Source: Tetradesmus obliquus (taxonomy: Eukaryota; Chlorophyta; Chlorophyceae; Sphaeropleales; Scenedesmaceae). Taken from it: DNA of 64,000 bases. Every line of letters begins with the position of its first letter. The first letter of the stretch is position 1. Below the pieces are notes generated by a model that did not search any database, was not told where the DNA came from, and worked only from the letters and a program-made list of their open reading frames with translations. Below are positions 34,935-46,042 of this stretch, in pieces. The DNA lies in the NCBI GenBank assembly GCA_030272155.1, contig CP126196.1, forward strand, positions 3,720,001-3,784,000. Reading direction: 5' to 3'. The position numbers were made by a program, and so were the translations under genes.

Positions 34935-37751
34935 ATGCAGGCACTGCAGCAGCGTTCTCTGCAGCAGCCGACCAGGGTTGCTCGCGCGGATGGCAGACTT
35001 CGTCGTGTGGTTGTAAAGGCTGATCACGCAGCAAGAGTGCGCGGAGATGCTCGGCGAGTGCAACGCTGGGTCTCAGACATGCGCCACTGGACGCAATTCT
35101 ACCCAGGTGAAGTTTTGCATGAGTAATAAGACATGTTTGTTATCGTATAATGGACTTTGACTGGTGTCAAGAGCGTGCTGACGCAACCGCCAGGGGAACA
35201 AGGGTGGCAGTAAGCTGACCTGGCCGTGGCTGAATCTCGTTGGATGCCCGTTGCAGCTGCACACAGTAGTATAATGTCTTCAGCATTGCAAATCAGGCGC
35301 AGCAGCCGCTGCAAGCGTGTCGGCCAGGCAGTCAACCACCATGAGCTGAAGCTGTCATGTGCATATGCTCCTGCAGGCACCAAGTCAGCAGTCAAGATTG
35401 GCAATGGCCTGGAGCCTATCCGGGTTGGGTCAAAGTTTGAGACTCTCAGGGAAATGCTGGGGCTGAAGCTGCCTATGACGTGAGTGCCTGCTGCTTGCAG
35501 GAGCTCCTGGGGCAGGCATAACCGACTGCAGTCAGCTGTGCTACTGCTTCGTCTCTCACAGATCGTGTTGCAGCAGCTGGCAGTCAGACGTATATCGGAG
35601 GTATTAAGCAACAGCACAGCTGTCTGCTTGCTTGTCCTGCACAGCAGCATGTCACTGCTGCTGACACGCACCTGCTGCTTGTAACAGGTATGAGGTGGTC
35701 GAAGTGGAGCCAGGCAAGCGGCTGGTACTGTCAGGGCTGTCAGAGCACCACACACAGGTGTGTGATGCACGAAGCAGCAAATCAGAGCAGCAGCATGCAC
35801 ACAAGCTGCAGCGTGCGCGCTTGAGCACGTCTGGTCCCTGTGCGACCCTGCGGCGCGCAATACATGCACAGTGGGCGCCCAGACATGGTTTGCTTGTGCT
35901 TGCGCACATGAACTGTCACACATGCAGCCTTAGCAGTTGATACATCTGCAGCGACACCCAATTGCAGCTTCCTACATACCGGCGCCCTAGTTCTGTGCAA
36001 GACCTGTGCTGCTGCAACACCCTTGCAGATGGACCAGTTCTTCTTCATGGCTGACCGCCACGACCCAAACTTCTGCTGCGTGCGCTACATCACCACAGTG
36101 CAGCTGCGGGAGTGGCGCGCTTACCTGCAGCCGCTGGCCACACGTGAGTGACTAGGGCAAATCATTAGTCCACTGCAGGGCGCTTGACTTGCTCTGTGCG
36201 GCGTCAGATTCTTGGTTATGGATGCTTTACTGCTGGCACAGTAGCAGCAGCATGTGTCCGCTGCTCTACACGCAACAGGCATATCAGGGCTGTGTTATCT
36301 ACTCTTTTTTGTGATGTAATTCTGCATGCGTGCGTGCGTGCGCTGAGTTTGCTGTGGGTGCTGCTGCTGACAGGCTACATGGCCAAGGTGCCTGAGGAGA
36401 CCATGAGCAACCTGCAGAAGACGCTGAACTGCGCGCACTCGCCAGTCTTCAGCCCCGAATTTGAGCAGGCGTACCGGGCAGAGATGCGCAGCAGCGCCAG
36501 CAGCAGCAGGAGCGGCACCGCCAGCAGCAGCAAGGCCAGCAGCAGGGCCGGCACCAGCAGCAGCAGCAGCAGGAGCGGCACAACCAGCAGCAAGGGCGGC
36601 TGGCTGCGGGATATGTTTAGCTCAGGTGAGAAAACGCAATGCAGTAGGGAGGGCTTGTAGCTGCAGCATGCGGCACGGCAGTGTTGTCATCAGCAGAGCG
36701 CTGCCTGCATCAACAGACATTGCCGGTTGATGGGCTGTAATCGTTCAAATGCAGCTGGCAGGTTTGTTGCGGTGCTCGGGCTGGCTGGCACAGTTCCCTT
36801 GGAGCAGCCTGCGTATGTATATATGTTTTCAATGTATAATGCCTTGGATTCGCTGATCAAACCACCAGCTGCAGCAGGCCACACAGCCGCATAATATGGC
36901 GCTGTCCTACACACAGCAGTTGTCTTACTCCCGTGCTTCTGTGCTCTGCTGTGATCGCCGTCCCGGCCATTGATGCGCCTGCAGCCAAGCGCAGCACGGA
37001 CACCTTCTCAGCCAGCAGCAGCGCTGTCAGCAGCAGCGATGAGCTGGTGGTGCTGGACCCCATGGGCTACTACAGCATGCTAGGCCTCACACCAAGCAGC
37101 CAGGTGAGGCGGGAGACAGCATGCGTGCTGCGGGGACAGCAAGTGCACACCAATGCTAGTGTATTCCGTGGTTGCCAGCAGCTGATGGGCTGCAAGGCAT
37201 GCAGTACGATGCCGACACATGCATGCGCTGCACGTGCTGGAGTTTCTCTTGCCACTAAATGGCATGCGGGTGTTGTGGTTTTTTTGTGATGTGTGCGTGT
37301 GAAAAGGCAGTCATCCTTGGTGTGTGCCGCTGTTGGCTGCGGCTTCAATCAACCCTGTCACTGCCTGCCTGCCTACCCTGCCTGCCTGCAGCTTGATGAG
37401 GAAGAGATTAAGGCAGCTTACCGCAAGCTAGCCATGCAGCTGCAACTGGAACCCCCTTTTGTGTTACTTGTGTTGAACAGTGCAAGGTACTAATGCCATG
37501 TGTACCCGCCTTGCTGCTCGTCGGCTTTTCCCGCCTGCCTGCAGCTTGATGATGATGAGATCAAGGCAGCATACCGCAAGCTGGCCATGCAGCTGCACCC
37601 AGACAGGCAGATGGGCAAGGACGAGCGCAGCCGTGCAGAGGCCGCGAAGCGCTTCGCGCAGCTGCTCAAGGCGTACGACACGCTGAAAGATCCAGAGCAG
37701 CGGCGGCTGTATGATGCAGGGCAGCTGGTGGAGGCCAGCCTCAGCCTGTGA
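34935..37751 (+). CDS. SRPBCC (polyketide cyclase/START-like) domain fused to a C-terminal J domain
   Basis: Seven exons in compatible phase: 34935-35106, 35377-35479, 35688-35757, 36029-36143, 36374-36625, 36985-37103 and 37545-37751. They give 345 residues. Residues about 35-190 look like an SRPBCC lipid-binding fold: [52 protein letters not shown]. Residues about 190-255 are a Ser/Ala/Gly linker. Residues about 260-335 are a J domain: [29 protein letters not shown] with the HPD tripeptide (295-297), then [24 protein letters not shown] means it should stimulate an HSP70. The basic N-terminus ([20 protein letters not shown]) suggests organelle import, probably the plastid, by inference. A TGTAA signal lies at 37810. 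The fusion could be false if two genes were joined, but the phase 1 junction at 36625/36985 fits. Confidence 0.8.
37385..37600 (+). repeat. Copied J-domain exon start lacking HPD
   Basis: ctgcagcttgatgaggaaga at 37386 repeats the acceptor and start of the last exon (37545), about 154 bp upstream. It codes [17 protein letters not shown], then diverges exactly where HPD should be (QLEPPF), and ends in a stop. Confidence 0.9.
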
Positions 37752-39257
37752 TGATGCGCCATGGGTCATGGAGCGGCGTGGTGTGGTGTGTCGAGGCATG
37801 GTGCCATGGTGTAATGTGGTGCCGCGACAGCTGTGTTCTGATGATGCCTTGTCATGGTGGCGCCGTGATGAGACACACTGCCTTGTGCGACATTTCACAT
37901 ACGTGTTTGATTGTATGGGCATGGTTGTGTTGTGTTCAAAAATCGTGCCCGCATGTAGGAGCTGAGTAAAAAACAGAGCAGTGCGTGGTGGGCTGGCTGT
38001 TGAGGTGGTTGGTATCTTTTGAACTCTGCATGTGCATGCACGCATCCTGTTATGCACACTGCGCAATGTACGCGGGGACGGCGGCTGCACACCCTGCTGA
38101 AACAGCTTGCAGGGGTGCTGCCGTGGCGTCCGCAACCTGTGGAGCTTTGCAGACTGTTCCATGTCACTGTATACCAACTGTATAGCAGCATTTCAAACAG
38201 TCATTGCGTGCCAGGCGTAGTGGTGGCCCGGCAGTGAGGTGGATTGTGGAAGAGTTTGTGGCAGTGTTGCTCGGACATACAGCACAGGTGAGACAGCAGC
38301 ATGTATATCATGCTACCAGATGATTGTTTGATGGAACAGAGCATGTTGAGGTGGCACGCATGTGGTGTGGGTGTAGATAGAAGGGAGCCACATCCATTGC
38401 AGTACTACATGGCTCCCTTCTATCTGGTGTTGTCAGTGGCGGTCAATCGTGAGCCATGACAGGAAGAATATCAGACATATTCAGTTCTGCTGTTTGTGCG
38501 CAACAGCGGCTGGAAAGCGCGTGCATGCAGCTGTCATATTGTATGGTGTGGTTTGATGGGTTTGATTGTGTGGTGTGCAAGGCTTTGTCAGCACACAATC
38601 GGCTTGCAGGGCTGGTTTGCGTTTAGCTCAGGGAACACGGCTGATTGCAGTCGCTGCTGCAGCTGTCCTTCATTGTGTGTATGCTTACAGCACTGCGGCA
38701 TGCACCGTGGACATGCTGTGCTGTGTTTGCATGGCTACTCATGTGCCTGGCAACACAAGCACACGTGCCACTGCCAGCAGTGCTGCGTATGAAGGCAGGT
38801 TGCTGCTGTACTCCACTATCGGCGCTAGTCCATGTGTCTTTGGGCTGATCAGCCCTAATAAGGCTTTGTGTGCTGCATGCTGTCAAGGACGTTGTCATGT
38901 GCGTGTCCGGCTAGCATTGCTGCGTAGTGACGGCATCTGGACCAGCACAGCAGCGTTGCCACGGCAATGTTGCTGGCCGTGGCTGCAATCTGGCGAAGGC
39001 CTGCGGAGTGATCACTCTGCAGCTGCGCCAGGGCCCCGCCTGCTGATGAGCCTGCCAGGTCATTGTAACAGATTTGTGACACTCCATGGTTTACGGCCAC
39101 CTGTTGGTGAAGCATCCTTTGCCTCCACACTCTCGATAATGCTGGAAGCGGATAAGCTTGATTTTAATGCGCTGTTTTGAGTCGTGCAGTGAACACTGCA
39201 TCGGAGCAATCATCAGCATGTGCTGAACTCAAGCTGAGTGACTCGTTTCTGTTCATG
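37752..39257. other. Spacer without a recognised gene
   Basis: A 204-codon plus frame (38566-39180) has no recognised domain and a patchy composition, so I do not call it. A 16-bp perfect hairpin is listed separately. TGTAA at 37810-37814 probably serves the upstream gene. Confidence 0.45.
38375..38425. other. Perfect 16-bp inverted repeat (hairpin)
   Basis: AGATAGAAGGGAGCCA at 38375-38390 and its exact reverse complement at 38410-38425, with a 19-base loop. It lies in a gene-poor spacer. Confidence 0.85.
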
Positions 39258-40458
39258 AGAAAGCTGCTGCTGGCAGTCATGCAGCACCACAAGACTATCT
39301 TTCGTTCTGGCAGGTGTGGGCAAGCCCTTGCACGCCCGAGTGCTGCCGTAAGCTTTCACGGGACCACTCCGCCACCAGCAGCCCGCCAGGTGCTACGGAG
39401 CCGCTGTTGCGTGGCTCCTATCCACGAACATAAATATACGCATTTAAATAACAGAAAAATCAGCACGGCTGCGCGATGCGTGGGCTCGGATCAGCCGGAC
39501 AGTGCTGCTGCTGTGCCTGCTGACAGCACGGATGCCCCGGCAGCAACAGCAGCAGCTGACAGCAGTGCCGCAACAGAGGCAGCACCTACTGACAGTTACA
39601 CGGCCCCAGCTCCAGCTATCAGTGCCAGCTGCAGCATTGAGCCAGTGCAGCTGCCTGGCAGCCTGAAGACAGTATGGGCTGCTTTCATGGAGCAGCTGTG
39701 GGACCGAGGCTTTTTTGTTGATGGCACGGCTGCAGACAAGTGAGCTACTTGCTTGCATATAACTAGCTGTACTTGTATAGCTGAGCAAGAAGGCAGCAAA
39801 TTGTCTAGTGTGGGGGGTTGCTGTGCTGTGCCCCCAGCTGCAGTATACGCTCCACACATATGCTTCAGCTGCTGCCTCTCATCTGCATGTAGGCTGCAAG
39901 TGCTCTGCAGCGCACAGCAGCAGGAAACGATCGGTGTACACACAAACATATCCAGCAGCATGTACCATACAGCACTGCTGCACCTGTGCGTGTTGTGCTG
40001 TTGTTTGACCAGGCTCCTGTGTTTACTTTGACTGCTCAACAGCTGCATTTACACCGAACACACCTGTCAATCACTACGCCACACCTGACTAACCGCTGCG
40101 TGGATCCACTGTGTTCCTGCACTGTTTTCGTTCTACTTGTTCGTCTGCAGGGAGGCTCTGCTTGACAGCAGGCGTGACGTAAAAAAGGCGCTGCAGCAGC
40201 TGGGCCGCACCCGCCCAGATATCCTGCTGCTGCTGCCCAAGCCGCTCCTGGAAAAGCTCGCAGAGCAGCCGCTGCCAATGCCACCCTCCGGTAGTATCCA
40301 CCGCAAGGTGACCGCGGCACTGAAACGGCTACAGAGCGGCCTGGCTGCTGCCGGTAGCAGCAGCAGCAGCAGCGCAGCTGCTGCTGATGTGGTTGAGGAT
40401 GAGGAGCAGGCGGCAGCGGCAGATGCGCCAGCAGCAGATGCGCCAGCAGCAGATGCGT

Positions 40459-40501
<43 letters not shown>

Positions 40502-40870
40502 GGTGCCAGTGGCACTAGGCAAGGCCAGCACGCAGGACGTGCTGCGTCTGCTGTGGAGCATTGCAACTGATGGGGAGGAGGACATTGAGAGCGGAGGTGA
40601 GCAGCAGTCAACATTGAGGCAGGATTGAGTTGCTATGATGCAGACGGGGGTTGGAATCGTACTGGTAGAAGGTGCTTTGGAAAAATCTACGCTGGCATCT
40701 TGCCTGATGATTGTCACGTGTTCAGCCTAGCAGCTGTAGTGCCCACTACATTCAGCTGTACAACTGCAGCTGTAAGGGTGGCAGCCTCAACGGCAGCGCT
40801 CTCCCAGCAACCTCTGCGCCACTTGGCTGCACCTTGCTGTAGCGCCCAACATTTACAAGTGTCGTATGGC

Positions 40871-40903
<33 letters not shown>

Positions 40904-42421
40904 AGATGTCCCTGATCTAGTGCGTGACCTATTGGAGCAAGTGCTGCTGCTGGAGCAGCAGCCAGCACGCCCCGAGGTGCTGGCAGCAGCAGCAGCAGCC
41001 TCAGACACCCCCGACCTTGAACAGCTGCAGACCACATATCCCTTTGACCAGGCCGGCAGCAGCAGCAGGGATGCTGCACGCAGCAAGGACAGCGGCAGAG
41101 GTGCCAGCAAGGAGGACAGAAGCAGCAGCAGCAGCAGGGACTTCAGAGCTCCATATGATCCCAGCAAGGAGTTTGAAAAGGATCACAAGCGGAGGCTGCT
41201 GCGCGCAGCACCATACCGGCAGATCCGCGAGGGAGACTGGTTCTGCGGGCAGTGCGGCGCACACAACTTCAGATCTAACGGCTCCTGTGTGCGCTGCACA
41301 GTGCCGTATGCGTCCAGCATCGGCAGCAGCACTGTCAGCATGGTGGAGACACGGCAGCTGCAGCAGCTGGGGCTGTGGCAGGTGGAGTATGAGTCCCGTG
41401 CAGCAGCATCTCGGTTTGTTTTCACTGTGCTTGATGAGCTGGCAAACCAGCCTGGCATGAGCCTGGTGGAAGCAGCAAAGGCAGCAGGCCTTGAGAAATT
41501 TGACCCTGCAGATCCGGCGTTTGCTGGTGACAGCAGGGACAGGGGCGAGGGACGGGACAGGATGCAGCGGCAGGGCGACGGGGACAGGGGCGGCCGGTTT
41601 GACAGGCGGGACAGGCGGGACGGCAGGGAAGATAGGGGGGACAGGGGCGAAGGCAGGAGGTGGGGTGACAGGGACAGCAGGGGGGACAGGGGGCCCAGGC
41701 GGGACAGGGACAGCTATGGGGACAGGGGCATGGCAGAGGGACGCAGCAGCTACAGGGACAGGCCGCCACGCGGCGATGACAGGAACAGCAGCAGGCGCTT
41801 TGGTGGGGACAGGGACGGGGATGAGTACAGGCGGAGTGACAGGAGGGGTGGACGGTACTCAGATGATGCTGATGACAGCACCGAGTATGCAGCAGCAGCT
41901 GGTGCTTTTGATGGTGCAGCGTTTGTAGCTGAGGCGAATGATGCGGCGCAGGATGCTGGTGACTATGATAGTGAGGCTGCTGCAGCAGCAGTGGACCCAG
42001 CAGCAGCAGCGAAGGCAGCAGTGGATGCGCGCCGCATGCGGCGCGGAAGGCAGCGGCTGTTTGGTGACGCTGCTGCTGCTGCTGCTGCTGCTGATGGCAG
42101 CAGTGAGGAGGCAGCATCGGAAGGCCGCAGCAGCAGCAGCTTCAGGAGCAGCAGGGAGGATAGTGGTGATGAGGGCCGCTGGGGCGGTGATAGGCGCAGG
42201 CGGTTTGATGATAATGACAGGCAGGAGCAGCAGCAGCAGCAGCGCTGGGGTGGAGACCGACGCAGGAGCAGCTACGGCGATAGGGACGGGGATCGGCAGC
42301 AGCGTGGGCGCTATGATGACAGGAGCAGCAGCAGGTATGGCGAAGGCGAGCAGCAACAGCGCTGGGGTGGTGACAGGAGGCGGCCTTACCGCCAGGATGC
42401 GGATGGTGAGGGTGGTGGTGG

Positions 42422-42462
<41 letters not shown>

Positions 42463-43130
42463 AGGACTTGTCTGGCTGGGCTGGGGAGTTTGGGGAGGAG
42501 TATGCAGGCGGCAGCAGCAGCAGCAGGCGCACAGCTGATGGTGCTGTTGAGGGGGAGTCAGAAGGTGGCAGGGGTGGCGACAGGGGTGAAGACGGAAGCT
42601 GGCGGGACAGGGGTGACAGGGGTGATAGGGGTGAAGGCAGGAGGCCTAGCTACCAGAGGTTTGACAGGGACAGCAGGGACAGCAGGGGGGACAGGGGTGA
42701 AGGCAGGGGCTGGGGTGGCCGTGGCGGCAGCAGCAGGGGTGACAGGGACGACAGGGGTGAAGGCAGGAGCTGGGGCGATCGGGACAGGAGGGACAGCAGG
42801 GACGATAGGGGTGAAGGCAAAAGTTGGGCCGACAGGGACAGGCGGGACAGCAGGGAGGGCAGGGGTGAAGGCGGGAGCTGGGGTGACAGGGACAGGCGGG
42901 ACGACAGGGGTGAAGGCAGGAGCTGGGGCGGCCGTGGCGGCAGCAGCAGGGGTGGAGGCAGGGGCAGGTTTGGTGGAGGCAGGGGCGGCGGCAGGGGCAG
43001 GGGTGACAGGGATGGCATGCGAGGAGACAGGAGGGATAGGGGCGAGGGTGGTGGCAGCAGCAGGGGCGGGGAGGACAGTAGGCCTGACAGCGGCGAGCAG
43101 AAGGCTAGCTGGACTGCCATCTTTGAGTAA
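39258..43130 (+). CDS. RanBP2-type zinc-finger protein with an Arg/Gly/Asp-rich tail, probably organellar
   Basis: Three exons, 39258-39739, 40151-40596 and 40906-43130, join in compatible phase to give 1050 residues. The N-terminus (MRKLLLAVMQHHKTIFRSGR, Arg/Ser/Ala-rich to about residue 75) looks like a plastid or mitochondrial transit peptide. One RanBP2 zinc finger is clear at about 417-443: GDWFCGQCGAHNFRSNGSC, then VRC (C-x2-C-x10-C-x2-C, with the typical W and N). Around it are short helical blocks such as SRRDVKKALQQLGRTRPDIL. From about 520 the protein is almost only R, G, D, E and S, with tandem GDRGEGRSW-type repeats that would bind RNA. Plant organelle proteins of this build (the OZ and VAR3 families) act in RNA editing or splicing; that link is inference. 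Poly-Ala runs lie near 40470 and 42430. TGTAA occurs at 43621. Confidence 0.8.
40873..40902 (+). repeat. (CTG)10 merging into an acceptor
   Basis: Ten CTG units run straight into cag, the acceptor of the last exon of the zinc-finger gene. The array is itself open in the exon frame, so sliding of the splice site would add Ala residues. Confidence 0.85.
42590..43060 (+). repeat. Coding tandem repeats, RG/RD-rich tail
   Basis: Units of about 48-54 bp coding GDRGEGRSWGDRDRRDS and variants repeat six or more times, with GGRGGSSRG blocks between them. They are part of the zinc-finger protein's tail. Confidence 0.85.
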
Positions 43131-43798
43131 CACAGTGCTAGTAGCGGGCCAGCTTTGGCAGTGCTGGTGTCGTAGTGTGTGGGCTGTGCATGCAGCTGTG
43201 AGCACCAGTGGGCTGGACTCCCATCTTTGAGTAGCAGGGTTCTGCTCGCACCCGCACCTATCGGCGTCTCAATATTCCGGCTGTTTTGATTGGGCTAATT
43301 TGATTGGCTCGCACCCGCACCTGCTGGTGTTTCACTGAGACAGCGGTGGTTGGGTTGCTTGTGTTGCACCACACTGTGGCACCCACAGCTGCTGGTGTGG
43401 AGTGTGTGGGCTGGTTTGGTGGGTGGGCAGGGAAGAGCTGATACCATAGTGCTTGAGCTTGTTGACTGGGGCTGTTTGGTGAGAGCTGAGGTTGCGGTTT
43501 AGGTGGGCTTGGCATAACCGTCATAACAGCGAGTTATGGCGCAGACTCAGTGTCAGGCCTGGTAAGCACAGCAACACCCGTTTTGCTCCAGACGTGTGTT
43601 GTTTAAACTGTAGATGGCTGTGTAACAAAAGGGATTGCCTGCTGTTTGGTGTACTGTTGCGCGTGAAGGACACTGTGTCTGGTGTCCACCAGCAAGGTTG
43701 TCTCAACAATTGTCAGGAGCACGGACTGTAGTTTGTCAATCACTTTACTAACAACAGGCTGTAAACGCACCCTTTGCACGCATCAACAGCTTGCAGCG
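43131..43798. other. Spacer before the ferredoxin gene
   Basis: No gene. 43140-43240 contains a near repeat of the end of the preceding gene (ggactcccatctttgagtag beside the gene's own ctgccatctttgagtaa), 80-90 bp after the real stop, so the 3' end is partly copied here. TGTAA at 43621-43625. Confidence 0.55.
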
Positions 43799-45212
43799 AT
43801 GCAGAGCTACAGAATTGCGCCATCGGTTCATTCAGCCTGCCACGCTTGCCATTGCGAGCTCAGCAAGCCACATGCAGCCCTTTCAAACTTACGACCTCGG
43901 CGAACACCGCACGTCACACGCGCAGTCAGCACAGAACAGGCTAGCAGCAGTAGCAGCAGCAGCAGCAACCAAGCAGCAGCAGAAACACCAGCCAGCTCGC
44001 AGCTGACAGTGTACTTTCGGGAAGAGGATGTTACCGTCATGGCAGCGCCTGGAGAGGACCTAGTTGAGGTGCGTAGAGCCAAATATGCCTGAGGCAGCCT
44101 GCAAGCAAGCAAGGGCTTGCTGTTGCTTGTCCAGGTCTAGACCTGCAGATCTGCAACAGCTGCGGATGTTGCTTGCTGCTTACTGGCCAGCCTAAGAACG
44201 TATCTGCATGAATGCACACTGTCGAGTACATTGTGTCATTGCTCATCCTGGTGGTGCAATTGATGATGTGAACGTCACAGCAGGGCTCGCCAAGCCTGCA
44301 GGTGACACAGCTGCATCACTTGCCAGGCTGTCCGCAACAGTATGGGCTGCAACTCATATGGGCAGCATGCATGAACACACAGAATGCCGATATCGGTGCA
44401 TCGCTCACTCCGAGAGTGTCCATACAGTTGCGGCAAGTCAGTTTCTTTTTTGCATGTCTGTGTCTGCAGGTGGCGCAGCGCTGCGGGGTGACCATCCCCA
44501 CTGGCTGCTGGCAAGGCAACTGCGGCGTGTGTGAGGTGTGTGGTCACACAATTGGCTGCTGAGCTGGTCAAATTGCATTGCTCTCTCTTGGTTGTACTGG
44601 CATGCAGATGTGGTGCATCCAGCAGAAATGGGCAGCCTGCTAGTTGATGACGCGGCAGACAGGTGGCTGCGGTGAAGGGCAGTGGTTGGCCAAGAAGAAG
44701 GTTGTGGGTGTAGTGCGGTGCAAACCTCGCCCAATGTGCTTTCGGGGCTGGCCAGCAGCTGCAGGCTATACTCGTCAGCAGCATGAACAGCATGGCGGCT
44801 AATCAGATGAGCTGGCTCATGACCTAGTGCACTCAGCACAGCTTATGGTCAACCAGCAGTTGACTAGTTTAAGATGCCATGGCTTTGTAAGCTTAGTCTT
44901 TGATGCTGCCGCCGTTGCTGCTGCTGCTGCCGCAGGTGGAGGTGTACAAGCACACGCGTGATGCTGCCAAGGACAGCAGCGCAGGCATATAACACTATGT
45001 ACATGTGAGCTTAGTTGCTGCTGCTGCTGCCGCTGCTGCTGCCGCAGGTGGAGGTATACAAGTACACTGGTGATGCTGCCAAGGATAGCAGCGCAGGCAG
45101 CTCCCCTGCAGTGGTGCGGGCGTGTGTGACGAAGCTGCCGCCTGGCTACAGCAGAGTGGAGGTGGCACAGATGCAGGATGCCATTTGGGGCCTAGACGGC
45201 TTCGATACATGA
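43799..45212 (+). CDS. Plant-type 2Fe-2S ferredoxin, probably plastid-targeted
   Basis: One-electron carrier. Three exons (43799-44068, 44470-44535, 45048-45212), all phase 0, give 166 residues. Residues 1-65 are rich in Ser, Ala, His and Arg with almost no acidic residues, as in a plastid transit peptide. The core starts SQLTVYFREEDVTVMAAPGE. Exon 2 is VAQRCGVTIPTGCWQGNCGV plus CE, with cluster ligands C103, C108 and C111 (C-x4-C-x2-C). The fourth ligand is C138 in VVRACVTKLPPG, 26 residues on. The loop between them carries a short Ser/Gly insert. The tail VAQMQDAIWGLDGF differs from leaf-type ferredoxins, so this may be one of the ferredoxin C-like minor forms (inference). Confidence 0.87.
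44915..45110 (+). repeat. Copied acceptor and start of ferredoxin exon 3
   Basis: ctgccgcaggtggaggt with its CTG-rich tract occurs at 44927-44943 and again 113 bp later. The upstream copy codes VEVYKHTRDAAKDSSAGI and a stop; the real exon codes VEVYKYTGDAAKDSSAG and stays open. Confidence 0.9.
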
Positions 45213-46042
45213 AAGATCATACATACAGAGAGTTCAAAAGCCCGGCGGGTGCAGCATTTGGCTGGTAAAATAGTGTGGCTGCTGCTGCAAGCGGAGTGCC
45301 AACAGCTGTGTGGTGTGGATGCAGGTAGGAGATGCATGGTGCAAAGTTGATAGGGGGCAAGAACATTACATACGCCTGCAATACAATATTTCACGGCTTA
45401 ATGGGGGCATTGTAGCGCTGCAGCAGTGCGCAGCATGGTGGGTGCAGACAGCTTTTGAACTAGGGTTTGCTCTGGTGGAAGCAGGCTTGGGAGGGCCGCT
45501 GTCACCGCACCAGTGCTGATTGCAACAGCCTGCTCACAGACGGTCTCCTGCAGCGCATTGCAGGCTGTGTATACCAGTTTTTTTGTTGATCCATCATGAT
45601 CCAGGCCTTTACAGTGCTGCGCAAATGTGGCATCTATCTTCGTGGGCTGGCCAGTGCTACATGCCTACTCAGCATGCCTAGGTCATGCATGTAGGTGTGG
45701 CTGTGCATCTCACCACAGCTCAGCCGTTGAGCTGCGTGGGTGAACTTTTAATATCTTTTTGTCGTTCTTACCGAATTTGTTTCGTGTAACGGCGGTTGTG
45801 TTGCTGTGATATTCGTCTGGCTGCTGCTCTGGGTTCAGGGGGCTGACAGTTTGTCAACGGCATCAGCTTGATTCCATCAAACACCTGCATAGAAGACGGA
45901 ATCGCCAGCTAAGGTTATACAGTCAATTCTAACCGCGCAGCTTCAGGCAGTTGATCGTTTTGTGCACCGACAGTCGGCCAAGCACTTTCGCTATCTCGTA
46001 AATTGCTGGAGCGAAGGATCGGAGCTACGCAGATTCTTCGAC
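45213..46042. other. Spacer
   Basis: No gene recognised. Only short frames without bias. It would hold the ferredoxin 3' UTR and the promoter of the next gene. Confidence 0.5.

Noticed and set aside
38566-39180. 204-codon plus-strand frame
   Set aside because: No recognised domain, no homopolymer or codon bias like the real genes here, and no splice context. Left as spacer.
41938-43230. 430-codon frame in the second plus frame
   Set aside because: It overlaps the zinc-finger protein tail and reads the same GC-rich repeats out of frame (Gly/Ala/Thr runs); a shadow.
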